Shown in pieces: positions 1 through 6,930 of a DNA stretch of 15,490 nucleotides. A program made the translations under genes and the position numbers. The DNA is from JAOAFX01 sp965649105 (GTDB lineage Bacteria > Hydrothermota > Tepidihabitantia > SM23-42 > JAOAFX01). The stretch is taken from NCBI GenBank assembly GCA_965649105.1, contig CBFGJP010000060.1, positions 1-15,490 of the forward strand, written 5' to 3'. A model generated the notes under the pieces. The model saw nothing but the letters and a program-made list of their open reading frames with translations. It was not told the DNA's origin and did not search any database. The first letter of the stretch is position 1, and each line of letters starts with the position of its first letter.

Positions 1-141
1 GCAAAGGTGCATTATAATTTAGAAGTCTGTAAAAAATGGGGCACCTGTCTTCAGTTAGGCAAAAGTCGAAAGAAAACCAAAAACCTAATCAATCAATTAT
101 TTAAAACAAAATGTATAGTGATTCAAGAAGACAACTTTTGA
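1..141 (+). pseudogene. Upstream TPR-like reading frame, 5' part of a probably frameshifted gene
   Basis: The first frame is open from the left edge of the window to a TGA at 139-141, so this gene begins outside the window. Its residues read like one tetratricopeptide helix pair: an YNLEVCKKWGTCLQLGK stretch (aromatic/small/LG pattern) followed by a helix ending NLINQLFK. That is what would be expected immediately before the TPR repeats encoded in the third frame from base 111. The third frame has a TAA at 102-104, so the two pieces cannot be read together as the sequence stands. Adding one base in the A-rich tract around 103-110 would join them after the FKTK residues. The piece is short, so its TPR character is suggestive and not proven. 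It may be a true lesion, a sequencing or assembly indel, or programmed slippage. Confidence 0.5.
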
Positions 142-1394
142 TTCAGGCTTATAAAGGAAGGGCTGTTGTTTATAACTTCATTGGGGATAAACAGAAAGCC
201 TGCTCAGATATTGAGCGAGGAATTAACTTGGCAAAAGGGTTTAACGATAAAAAATGTTTAGCTGATCTTTTTATACACTTGGCTGATTTTTATCTTTCGA
301 TGGCACAATTCAAAGAAATGTTAAAATCATCAGTGAATGCATTGGGTATTTATAAAAAAATGTTGGACAAAAAGGGTATTTCAGAAGCCTTACATCAAAT
401 TGGCAATGTTTATTACTCGCTGGGTAAATTGAATATTGCTCTTAACTATTATAATAAAAGTTTGAAGGTGGCAGAAAAGATTAAAAATTATTCACGCTCA
501 GCAGCCACTTTGAACAATATTGGCAATGTGTATTATTCCTTGGGTAAATATTCCAGGGCACTTTATTATTACAAGAAGTCACTTAGACTAAAGGAAAAAA
601 TAAGAGATAAGGGAGCTATCGCAAAGACTCTTCATAATATTGGTGCAATATACGCCCATATTGGAGAATATAAAAAATCTCTTAGCTACTTAATAAACTC
701 TTGTAAAACAAAAGAAGAGATTGGAGATATTTGGGGTAAAGCGGCAAGCTTATTAAGTATTGGTGAAGTATATAATATGCTTTCTAATTATAATACAAGT
801 CTGGAATACTTTGAAAGGGCATTGGAAACTTATGAAAAAGTTGGGGATAAATGGAGCTGTGCATGTTGCTTGAAGGCAATTGCTGATATTTACATTGAAA
901 CAAATGATTTAAAGAACGGATTAGTCTTTCTTTATAAATCCGAAAAAATAGCAAACAAATTAAAAACAAAAGAACTTCTATGTGATATCTTTATCTCTTT
1001 TATCAAATGCTATAATAAAAAGGCTGAAGTTAATAATGCCAGAACTTATATAAAATTAGCAATGGATTTAGCCGAAGAAATGAGCTCAGAAAGTAGGAAG
1101 GGGATGGTTTTGTTTTTGAGGGCAATAGTGGAAAAAAGCGAAGAGGATTTCAAAAAATCAATAGCAATATTTGAAAAACTCAATGAAACTTATCAACTCG
1201 CTGTTACTCATTATTATTATTCTGAATTTTTGATTTCGCAGAAAAATGTTAAACCAGCAATTGAATTACTTAAGAAATCTGAAAAATTTTTTAAAAGAAT
1301 CGGCAATAAATGTTATCTTGAGAAAATTAAAAAATTAAAACAACCAATAGAAAGAAATCAAAAAAGGGCAATATTAGGCAACCGCAACACCTAA
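111..1394 (+). CDS. TPR-repeat protein (probably the C-terminal part of a larger, frameshifted gene)
   Basis: The 427 residues are almost entirely tandem TPR units of about 40 residues, the long-period type seen in MalT-like regulators and in TPR tails of AAA/STAND ATPases and adenylate cyclases. Units begin near residues 7, 49, 89, 129, 169, 209 and 249, with degenerate helices to about 400. Units at 89 and 129 both carry IGNVYYSLGK and are exactly 120 bp apart with clear DNA similarity, so they look like recent internal duplications. There is no signal peptide, membrane segment or catalytic motif; the expected role is a cytoplasmic protein-interaction scaffold. The ATG at 111 has no SD, and TPR-like sequence continues upstream in another frame, so this start is probably not the native one. 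The gene converges on ptb and their 3' ends overlap by 21 bp. Function beyond TPR binding cannot be assigned. Confidence 0.8.
   Translation: MYSDSRRQLLIQAYKGRAVVYNFIGDKQKACSDIERGINLAKGFNDKKCLADLFIHLADFYLSMAQFKEMLKSSVNALGIYKKMLDKKGISEALHQIGNVYYSLGKLNIALNYYNKSLKVAEKIKNYSRSAATLNNIGNVYYSLGKYSRALYYYKKSLRLKEKIRDKGAIAKTLHNIGAIYAHIGEYKKSLSYLINSCKTKEEIGDIWGKAASLLSIGEVYNMLSNYNTSLEYFERALETYEKVGDKWSCACCLKAIADIYIETNDLKNGLVFLYKSEKIANKLKTKELLCDIFISFIKCYNKKAEVNNARTYIKLAMDLAEEMSSESRKGMVLFLRAIVEKSEEDFKKSIAIFEKLNETYQLAVTHYYYSEFLISQKNVKPAIELLKKSEKFFKRIGNKCYLEKIKKLKQPIERNQKRAILGNRNT
399..602 (+). repeat. Two near-copy 120-bp TPR coding repeats
   Basis: Bases starting at 399 and at 519 encode the same IGNVYYSLGK segment and stay similar over most of the 120-bp unit (IGNVYYSLGKxxxALxYYxKSL). 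The period equals 40 codons, so the repeat is in frame and can expand or contract without breaking the reading frame. Confidence 0.75.
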
Positions 1395-2267
1395 GGCAAT
1401 TGAATTTAGCTTTGTCTCAGCGTCATCCGCACGAGAAAGCAAAACTACCGGCTTGCTTGCTCCCGCAACAATTCCTGCCGCCTTTGCCTTTGCAAAATAT
1501 ATCAGACCCTTTGCCCAGATATTACCGGCTGAGATGTTAGGCATCAGGATAAAATCAACATCACCAGCGATTTCACTCTTTATTTTTTTATGTGCAGCTG
1601 CCTCTTTTGAGACTGCAACATCAAAGCCAAAAGGACCTTCAATTATGGTATTAGGGAATTCACCCTTTCCATTCATTTCCACAATCTTTGTCGCATCAAT
1701 TGTCTCGGGCATATCAGGATGGACTGATTCACTTGCTGCAACGAGAGCAATCTTCGGTTTTTGTATTCCCAGGCCATTCATCAGCCATATTGCATTATTA
1801 ATTATATCTATCCTGGTCTTTAATTCCAATTTCGGATTCATTCCCCCATCAGACATAAATAATAATTTGTGATAATTGGGTATTTGGAGAACGGCAATAT
1901 GGCTGAGGATTTTGCCGGTTCTTAATCCGTATTCTTTATCCAGAACCCCTTTTAAAAATGTACTCGTTGAGATCAACCCTTTCATCAGAAAATCGCCTTT
2001 ATCTTTCACAATTGATAAGGCAGTTTTAAGACATTCTTGTTCATCAGCGATATCTATTATTTCGGTATTTTTTAAGTCAAGGTTGACCTTTTTACTCAAT
2101 TCTTTAATCACCGATTGGGCACCGATCAGATAAACATACTCAACTAAATCTTGCTTTATTGCTAAACCAATCCCTTCAAGCACTGGTTCATCTTCGGCTT
2201 TTACAACGACACAAACCTTTTTACCTTTATTCTTTGCAAAATCAAAGAGTTCTTTAAAGTTTTTCAT
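1374..2267 (-). CDS. ptb: Phosphate butyryltransferase / phosphotransacetylase family enzyme
   Basis: This cytoplasmic acyltransferase would interconvert an acyl-CoA plus phosphate with an acyl-phosphate plus CoA, typically butyryl or branched-chain acyl groups, upstream of a butyrate kinase step that yields ATP. The 297 residues match the usual Ptb length (about 300). Family motifs are FMSDGGMN at 137-144, the LGIxxPKIALVAASE run at 166-180, AGDVDFILMPNISAGN at 234-249 and SRADDAETKL at 278-287. An upstream ATG at 2282 overlaps the SD itself. The ATG at 2267 has a perfect GGAGG at 2280-2276 with 8 nt spacing and is preferred. hisC lies 43 bp upstream on the same strand, and a separate promoter fits in that gap. 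No butyrate kinase is in the window, so acetyl versus butyryl specificity is not decided. Confidence 0.87.
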   Translation of the reverse strand: MKNFKELFDFAKNKGKKVCVVVKAEDEPVLEGIGLAIKQDLVEYVYLIGAQSVIKELSKKVNLDLKNTEIIDIADEQECLKTALSIVKDKGDFLMKGLISTSTFLKGVLDKEYGLRTGKILSHIAVLQIPNYHKLLFMSDGGMNPKLELKTRIDIINNAIWLMNGLGIQKPKIALVAASESVHPDMPETIDATKIVEMNGKGEFPNTIIEGPFGFDVAVSKEAAAHKKIKSEIAGDVDFILMPNISAGNIWAKGLIYFAKAKAAGIVAGASKPVVLLSRADDAETKLNSIALGVAVA

Positions 2268-2275
2268 CTCAAATA

Positions 2276-2308
2276 CCTCCATTATAGATTTTAATAAGTG
2301 AATGACAA
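2276..2308 (-). promoter_or_regulatory. Internal promoter and SD of ptb
   Basis: On the minus strand TTGTCA (2308-2303), a 16-bp spacer and TATAAT (2286-2281) run directly into GGAGG (2280-2276). Transcription from this promoter would start near 2274 and leave out the SD, giving a leader of only about 7 nt. The SD would be used only on readthrough mRNA from the hisC promoter. The promoter is inferred from sequence match alone. Confidence 0.5.
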
Positions 2309-2310
2309 AA

Positions 2311-3405
2311 TTAAATCTTAGGTAATATTTTTTTCAGGGCATTTATCAGCCGGTGATTTTGTTTTTCAGTTCCAATGGTAATTCTAAGTGCGTTTGGGAA
2401 ACCATATTCTTTAATTGTTCGTGTTATTATGCCTTGTTTCAACAAAGCCTCATAGATTATCTGGCTATCTTTGGGAAAGTCAACGAAAATGAAATTACCA
2501 TGGGTTGGAATATAAAAGAGACCAAGTTTTTTGTAAGAATGATAGAGAAACTCTTTTCCGGCATTATTTACCAATTTTGATTTTTTCACGAATTCATCAT
2601 CGTCGAGTGCTGCAATACCACCGGCTTGCGATACTCTATTGACATTGAAATTGATTCTTAGTTTCATTAGATTTGTGATAATCTCTTTTTGCGCTAAACC
2701 ATAACCAAGACGAATACCTGCAAGCCCGTAGATTTTAGAGAAAGTTCGCAGGATTAAGATATTCTTCTTTTTTTTAAAGATATCAATGGAGTTGGGATAA
2801 TCTGGATCATCGATATATTCACGGTACGCCTCATCCATAACCACCAGAATATTATCCGGAATTTGATTTAAAAATTCCTCTAATTCTTTTTTTGATACAA
2901 TCGTCCCGGTGGGATTATTGGGATTATCTATGAAAATTAATTTTGTATTTTTTTGAATCGCTTTAAACATTTTCTTTAAATCATGACGGTAATTATTCAT
3001 TGGAGTTTCAATTAATTGAGCACCCGCAATATTTACGGCAATTTTATACCAGATGAAGGCACCCTTTCCAACGATTGCACTGTCTTCCGGTCCAAGGTAA
3101 GCAAGGGCAATCAAGGGGATAATTTCTACCGAACCATTCCCCACAATAATCTCCTCGGGACTGACAGAGAGTTTCTTAGATAAGACATTTTTTAGATAAA
3201 AACAATTGTCATCCGGATAAAGAAATGTTTCCTTCAGTGCTTTCCGCATAGCCTTTATTGCCAAAGGAGAAGTTCCTAAGGGATTTTCATTAGAAGCCAG
3301 TTTAATAACCTTACATTTCAAATTTAATTCCCTGACAACTTCTTCTATTGGTTTGCCGGGCTTATATGGCCTTATTTTTTCAATAAATTCTTTTGGTTTA
3401 ATCAC
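2311..3405 (-). CDS. hisC: Histidinol-phosphate aminotransferase (fold-type I PLP enzyme)
   Basis: It transfers an amino group from glutamate to imidazole-acetol phosphate in histidine synthesis; HisC-type enzymes often also serve phenylalanine and tyrosine synthesis. The 364 residues fit the family. Visible motifs are the N-terminal KLASNENPLG (35-44), NPNNPTG (161-167), DEAY (191-194), the PLP-binding lysine K224 in TFSKIYGLAG, R232 in the following GIRLGYG, and R341 in ALRITIGT near the C-terminus as the expected substrate-carboxylate contact. The start is a GTG preceded by AGGAGG with 4-nt spacing; no other start lies close by. No other his gene is in the window, so it is an isolated hisC paired with ptb. 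That raises the chance of a broader aromatic or branched role, but HisC remains the best name. Confidence 0.9.
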   Translation of the reverse strand: MIKPKEFIEKIRPYKPGKPIEEVVRELNLKCKVIKLASNENPLGTSPLAIKAMRKALKETFLYPDDNCFYLKNVLSKKLSVSPEEIIVGNGSVEIIPLIALAYLGPEDSAIVGKGAFIWYKIAVNIAGAQLIETPMNNYRHDLKKMFKAIQKNTKLIFIDNPNNPTGTIVSKKELEEFLNQIPDNILVVMDEAYREYIDDPDYPNSIDIFKKKKNILILRTFSKIYGLAGIRLGYGLAQKEIITNLMKLRINFNVNRVSQAGGIAALDDDEFVKKSKLVNNAGKEFLYHSYKKLGLFYIPTHGNFIFVDFPKDSQIIYEALLKQGIITRTIKEYGFPNALRITIGTEKQNHRLINALKKILPKI

Positions 3406-3526
3406 TCAGCCTCCTATTCAAACTGAGCATATAATAAGATTCCTTGACACAACCCGATGGAATTAAAAAAACCATATCCAAATAATTTGTTGTTGATGTC
3501 AACTTGAAACCTGGACAGTTAAACAC
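3398..3526 (-). CDS. Possible 42-residue leader ORF overlapping the hisC start
   Basis: A GTG lies exactly 5 nt after the TATAAT of the hisC promoter, the same -10 to start spacing seen for other predicted leaderless genes in this window. It opens a 42-codon frame (beginning MFNCPGFKLTSTTNYLDMVF) whose TAA overlaps the hisC GTG by 8 nt, a geometry that would permit translational coupling. The peptide has no run of His, Phe or Tyr codons, so a classical attenuator is not supported. An open frame of this length can arise by chance in AT-rich DNA, hence low confidence. The alternative is a plain 120-nt untranslated leader. Confidence 0.3.
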   Translation of the reverse strand: MFNCPGFKLTSTTNYLDMVFLIPSGCVKESYYMLSLNRRLSD

Positions 3527-3531
3527 CTCCA

Positions 3532-3559
3532 ATTATAACTAAAATCGATATAAAGTCAA
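3532..3559 (-). promoter_or_regulatory. Promoter for hisC (and ptb)
   Basis: On the minus strand TTGACT (3559-3554), a 16-bp spacer and TATAAT (3537-3532) form a near-consensus housekeeping promoter. The predicted start lies about 120 nt before the hisC GTG. A small palindrome, GTTGA-TG-TCAAC (3492-3503), sits in the leader and could be an operator or a chance inverted repeat. The whole gap 3406-3658 otherwise holds only AT-rich sequence and the weak plus-strand promoter of the next gene. Confidence 0.6.
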
Positions 3560-3613
3560 CAAATCTTTTAAGTTTTTATAAATTTAGAAAAATGAATCGT
3601 TATCAAATTTTTC

Positions 3614-3653
3614 TTGATTTTAATAAAAAAATATAAATAATTAGCAAAAGGAG
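3614..3653 (+). promoter_or_regulatory. Weak promoter and SD of the 3659 gene
   Basis: TTGATT (3614-3619), a 17-bp spacer and AATAAT (3637-3642) form a modest promoter candidate. AAAGGAG (3647-3653) is a strong SD with 5-nt spacing to the ATG at 3659, and it rules out the GTG at 3653, which overlaps the SD. Confidence 0.45.
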
Positions 3654-3658
3654 TGTCT

Positions 3659-4099
3659 ATGTCGGCAAAGATGAAAATAAAAGTGCTGATTTTAGTGGTC
3701 GTCGTTGTAATTGCTGGGTATTCGGCAAATCTCGGTGAACTTCTGGCACTAAGTAAGGGCGATATGGCTTCAATCCAGTTGAATCAATTTGCTTATGCTG
3801 TCTGGCAGGTTTCACTGGTTCAGTTTGATATCTATCTTTATAGTTTTTTTGACCGTTCGGATTCGGTGATTGTCGTTGAACTATATGGGAGGAAAGAACA
3901 GGTTGACGATGCCCAGCAGGCAATTGAACATTTTCGTCTGCTTATAAAAAATGAATTTATCTCTTTCTTTAAAAATAATTATCACATAGAAATTGATGAA
4001 ATAAAAGAATTAAAATTAATTTATCGCAATCGGAGCGAAGAAGGTAGAAGACAAATATATTTATGGGAAAATGGAAAATATCACTATCCCTTAAAATAA
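3659..4099 (+). CDS. Hypothetical membrane-anchored or secreted protein
   Basis: I do not recognise this 146-residue protein. It opens with a short basic stretch (SAKMKIK) and a strongly hydrophobic segment, about residues 8-22 (KVLILVVVVVIAGYSA), which is either an uncleaved N-terminal anchor or a signal peptide ending at GYSA. The rest is predicted extracytoplasmic: alternating aromatic/hydrophobic residues (FAYAVWQVSLVQFDIYLYSFF) and VIVVELYG suggest beta strands, followed by an amphipathic helix (QVDDAQQAIEHFRLLIKNEF) and a basic C-terminal strand region. It is the only complete plus-strand gene between 1394 and 14533 and stands alone between two minus-strand units. Its 3' end is 54 bp from lptB, on the opposite strand. 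It differs from most neighbours in having a strong SD. Confidence 0.7.
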   Translation: MSAKMKIKVLILVVVVVIAGYSANLGELLALSKGDMASIQLNQFAYAVWQVSLVQFDIYLYSFFDRSDSVIVVELYGRKEQVDDAQQAIEHFRLLIKNEFISFFKNNYHIEIDEIKELKLIYRNRSEEGRRQIYLWENGKYHYPLK

Positions 4100-4153
4100 A
4101 AAATTGATTTTCGGTTCTTTGCAAAATATTTGTAAGTTATAATAAATAATTTT

Positions 4154-4870
4154 TTAAATTTTGAATTTCCATCCCAGATAAAGTTCTCGCGCCTTGGGAT
4201 CGTTGATCAGAGTTTGCGCATCACCCGACAAAAGAATTTTTGAATCATAGATAAGATAGGCACGGTCAGTAATTTCAAGCGTTTCCCTGACATTATGGTC
4301 AGAGATCAAAATACCTATTCCTTTATTCTTTAAACCAACGATAATCTCCTGTAATTCGGCCCGGGCAATCGGATCAATTCCGGTGAATGGTTCATCAAGT
4401 AATAGATACTTCGGTTTGCTTATTAATGCCCGAGCAATCTCAACCCGGCGTCTTTCACCTCCTGAAAGCGTATATGCTTTCTGATCCTTCAAACCAAGTA
4501 GATTGAATTCTTCAAGCATCTTAAGCGCCATCTGCTTTGCATCATTTGTTTTTTCACCTAAAATTTCATATATTGCAACCAGATTGTCAATTACACTCAT
4601 TTTTCTGAAGACACTTGATTCCTGGCATAAAAAAGAAATACCCATCCGTGCCCTTTTAAACATGGGCAGGTCAGTAATTTTTTTCTCATCAAGCAGAATT
4701 TCACCGGCATCAGGTAATATCAGCCCCACGATCATATTGAATGTCGTTGTCTTACCCGCACCATTTGGACCGAGTAAACCAACGATCTCACCGGGATTTA
4801 TCTTTATGTCAATTTTATTTACTACTGTTCTTTTGCCAAAAATTTTCGTTAATTCCTTAGTCTCCAGCAT
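4154..4870 (-). CDS. lptB: LPS export ABC transporter ATP-binding protein
   Basis: LptB is the cytoplasmic ATPase of the LptB2FGC complex that extracts LPS from the inner membrane and pushes it along the LptA bridge. All ABC motifs are present in 238 residues: Walker A GPNGAGKTT (34-42), Q-loop Q83, signature LSGGE (135-139), Walker B YLLLDEP (155-161) with catalytic E160, and H-loop H192. The C-terminal YLGWKF (231-236) matches the YLG-x-x-F end typical of LptB and separates it from amino-acid transporter ATPases. AAGGAG precedes the ATG by 10 nt. The start overlaps the stop of the lptA-like gene by 14 bp, so translation is coupled. It is the last gene of the pyrG-to-lptB run; lptF, lptG and lptD are not in the window. 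Confidence 0.93.
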   Translation of the reverse strand: MLETKELTKIFGKRTVVNKIDIKINPGEIVGLLGPNGAGKTTTFNMIVGLILPDAGEILLDEKKITDLPMFKRARMGISFLCQESSVFRKMSVIDNLVAIYEILGEKTNDAKQMALKMLEEFNLLGLKDQKAYTLSGGERRRVEIARALISKPKYLLLDEPFTGIDPIARAELQEIIVGLKNKGIGILISDHNVRETLEITDRAYLIYDSKILLSGDAQTLINDPKARELYLGWKFKI

Positions 4871-5753
4871 TTTTTTTCTGCTCCTTCAAATGGAGTCTTC
4901 CCTTAGGATTTCCTTCAACCTTAACTCTGATTGCCCGGCCTTCTTGGAAAAAAATATTTATACTTTCTCCTTCAATGATATTATGTGCACCTTCGTTTGT
5001 CCAATAACTGGCAATTCCCGAAGACACTTTGAAGCAATTAATTGTTTTGTTCTTTAATCCAAATTCGCCTTTTATACCTTTCAGTTTATTGCTTTTTTCA
5101 ATAACTAATGGTTTACTAATAAATCCTGTTTCTTTTTTAAAATCGTAGGACACTGTATCACAATAAAGTGTTATACTATCAATTAGTACAATCACCGAAT
5201 CATATCCCAAACATAAATTCTCCTTATTTTTTAACAAAAATTCCCTTGCCTTAATGGTAATGGGTGATTTATCCTCGCGATGGATTTCAACCTTAGGATT
5301 TTTTGTCAGACTTCCTATCTCGGCATTTAGATCATACCACCCCTCATTCCCATAGGAGATAATTTTATTTTTGGTATCTTCGAGTATGATATTTTTAAAC
5401 ATTTTTACCATTCTCTTTTCTTCTTCGTATTCTAAAGAGTCTGCAGAAATAATCTGATTTTCTGAGATCAGTTTTACAGCGCCCTTGAGCACGCTAAATT
5501 TCTTATCAAAAAAATATAATGCGCTATTTGCCTTGATTTCTCCATTTTGATCTTTTATTGATACACTATCTTTTAAAAAAACATAATTCTTTGTTTCATT
5601 TAGTTGGGCTTCAAAACACCGAATCTGTGTAGACTCCTGTTCAATTTGGACATTGCCCAATAAATAGACTATTCTTTCTCCATTTTGATTTGCAATTTCA
5701 ACACGCTCGGCCCGGAATGGCATTATTGCCAAAAGTGGAATTATAAATATCAT
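4857..5753 (-). CDS. OstA/LptA-like periplasmic LPS-transport protein
   Basis: This is an LptA-family protein of the OstA (beta-jellyroll) type, expected to carry LPS across the periplasm between LptC and LptD. The 298 residues are clearly longer than E. coli LptA (185). They contain repeated OstA-like strand patterns, for example VYLLGNVQIEQESTQIRCFEAQLNE near residue 30, NQIISADSLEYEEEKRMVKMFKNIIL near 100 and DSITLYCDTVSYDFKKETGFISKPL near 195, so the jellyroll is extended or repeated. The N-terminus (MIFIIPLLAIMPFRA) is a short signal peptide without the usual positive residues; an upstream in-frame TGA with no intervening start supports this ATG. It shares a 4-nt ATGA overlap with lptC upstream and 14 bp with lptB downstream. 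The OstA family call is firm; naming it LptA itself rests on context. Confidence 0.83.
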   Translation of the reverse strand: MIFIIPLLAIMPFRAERVEIANQNGERIVYLLGNVQIEQESTQIRCFEAQLNETKNYVFLKDSVSIKDQNGEIKANSALYFFDKKFSVLKGAVKLISENQIISADSLEYEEEKRMVKMFKNIILEDTKNKIISYGNEGWYDLNAEIGSLTKNPKVEIHREDKSPITIKAREFLLKNKENLCLGYDSVIVLIDSITLYCDTVSYDFKKETGFISKPLVIEKSNKLKGIKGEFGLKNKTINCFKVSSGIASYWTNEGAHNIIEGESINIFFQEGRAIRVKVEGNPKGRLHLKEQKKNAGD

Positions 5754-6277
5754 TTTAGTTTGGGAAATTCAATGGGTGAAATACCTTTGATGTCGCCAAT
5801 GATTTCAATCTTCTGTAAATCCGGTGTTGTCTTTAGTCCATTGCCTTCGATAACTGTGCTGTCTTTCTTTATAATTTTTACCCGGGCATCGGTAATTATT
5901 ATTTGAGAATCATTTTGCCAGAATAGCGAATCAGTATAAAGTTTGGTGGAGTCCTCTGCGACCAGTATCACGCTGTCACGCACAACAATATTATGGTTTT
6001 TAATATTTAACTGTCCTTTATTTCCCTTTAACCAGGCGAATTCTTTTTCCTGTTCATCATAGAATTTTATTTTTACACTATCCACATTTATTACTTCCTC
6101 ATAAACATAAGCTGAGGTTGCAGTAAGATTCCACTTTTTCTTTGCTTCAGATGTTTCAATAAGGGTAAAGTTCTCAAGGATTATGCGGGGAAGATACTTT
6201 TCAATATTTTCCTTGATTGTCTCCTCTTTACAGCCCAGCAGAGTAAATAGCAATAAGATAAAAAATTGTTTCTTCAT
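5750..6277 (-). CDS. lptC: LptC-like LPS export protein, predicted lipoprotein
   Basis: LptC links the inner-membrane LptB2FG pump to LptA. The 175-residue product starts with a lipoprotein signal, MKKQFFILLLFTLLGC, with a lipobox LLGC and acylated Cys16. This differs from the transmembrane anchor of E. coli LptC and resembles forms in the Bacteroidetes group. Residues 40-170 are beta-rich in the LptC/OstA manner (WNLTATSAYVYEEVINVDSVKIKFYDE, KIIKKDSTVIEGNGLKTTPDL, IGDIKGISP). The longer frame from 6319 would place 14 charged residues before the signal and overlap the acyltransferase gene, so the ATG at 6277 is chosen. It lies 4 nt after the acyltransferase TAA, implying coupled translation; no SD is seen. 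Downstream it overlaps the lptA-like gene by 4 nt. Confidence 0.82.
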   Translation of the reverse strand: MKKQFFILLLFTLLGCKEETIKENIEKYLPRIILENFTLIETSEAKKKWNLTATSAYVYEEVINVDSVKIKFYDEQEKEFAWLKGNKGQLNIKNHNIVVRDSVILVAEDSTKLYTDSLFWQNDSQIIITDARVKIIKKDSTVIEGNGLKTTPDLQKIEIIGDIKGISPIEFPKLK

Positions 6278-6281
6278 AAAA

Positions 6282-6926
6282 TTATTTTCGGCGTGACTTA
6301 TAAAACCACCAATAGTCATAGGGTTTTTTCATTATAATTTTATTCAGGTCACAACCTATTTCCATTACTGTGTTACCTTTTTCATAATATACCGCAAAAG
6401 GTATTAAAGGCATATTGCAGAGCCGTGCAAGTTTTTCAATCTTTGGTAACTTCGTAAAAATTTTATCACCATCCACGAGGGCAGAAAATATATTGCCTTC
6501 TTTAATGAATCTTGTTATCTTAAAAACCTCGTCGGGGTAAAAAATCTTTGCATTATTTTGGGAACGTATTCGATAGAGTAGTCGATCCATTATTTTCCCA
6601 AGTAGAGGCGGATTATTATCAGCATAACGCTCAACGAGTATGCCGACATTTTTATTTAAAAGCCCTCTTAAAATTGCAGGCATTAATTCCCAGGTTCCGA
6701 AATGTATTGAATAAAGTACCGCACCATTTTTTAGGGATCCAATATTTCCTTCAAGTCTGAATTTCTTTTCGGGGTGAATCATTAAACTTAGGTTTTGGGC
6801 GATGGTTTTAAGATTCAAATTGATATTCTTGTTTAGCCTTTTTTTAAAATATATTCTTCGTGCAGTATTAAACCAGTAAATATTGACCAACATTATAAAA
6901 ATTAAAGTTTTTAAAAAAAGCCGCAC
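6282..6926 (-). CDS. LpxL/HtrB-family lipid A acyltransferase
   Basis: The family adds secondary acyl chains to Kdo-lipid A or related glycolipids at the inner membrane. The catalytic H-x4-E motif is visible as H75-FGTW-E80, preceded by the strand GAVLYSI. Further family marks are VERYADN (98-104), a basic helix LLYRIRSQN (116-124), the VDGD turn (151-154) and the C-terminal DYWWFYKSRRK, which corresponds to the usual QW-W-H-R-(W/F)-K ending, so the 3' end is complete. At 214 residues it is much shorter than E. coli LpxL (about 306); the N-terminal hydrophobic segment (4-20) serves as the anchor. The start is a GTG 4 nt after the pyrG stop, with no SD. Its position between pyrG and lptC supports a lipid A role; acyl donor and site are unknown. 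Confidence 0.82.
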   Translation of the reverse strand: MRLFLKTLIFIMLVNIYWFNTARRIYFKKRLNKNINLNLKTIAQNLSLMIHPEKKFRLEGNIGSLKNGAVLYSIHFGTWELMPAILRGLLNKNVGILVERYADNNPPLLGKIMDRLLYRIRSQNNAKIFYPDEVFKITRFIKEGNIFSALVDGDKIFTKLPKIEKLARLCNMPLIPFAVYYEKGNTVMEIGCDLNKIIMKKPYDYWWFYKSRRK

Positions 6927-6930
6927 TTTA

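Noticed and set aside
399..602. CRISPR-like or mobile tandem repeat
   Set aside because: The 120-bp periodicity is in-frame TPR coding repeats.
1453..2133. Plus-strand open frames of 139 and 85 codons opposite ptb
   Set aside because: They lie fully antisense to a well-supported gene, and their sequence is explained by the ptb codons.
3492..3503. GTTGA-TG-TCAAC palindrome as a REP copy
   Set aside because: It shares GTCAAC with the transposase repeats but has no A/T arms or loop, so it is probably chance or a small operator.
3657..3923. Minus-strand 88-codon frame opposite the hypothetical gene
   Set aside because: No SD or promoter; low-complexity Pro/Gln/Arg composition typical of an antisense shadow. 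The plus-strand frame has a strong SD and a membrane segment.
4100..4153. Bidirectional terminator between the 3659 gene and lptB
   Set aside because: The gap is AT-rich, but I could not find a convincing GC-containing stem followed by a T-run on either strand.
6278..6319. Extended lptC start at 6319
   Set aside because: It would put charged residues before a perfect lipoprotein signal and overlap the acyltransferase gene; the ATG at 6277 follows its stop by 4 nt.
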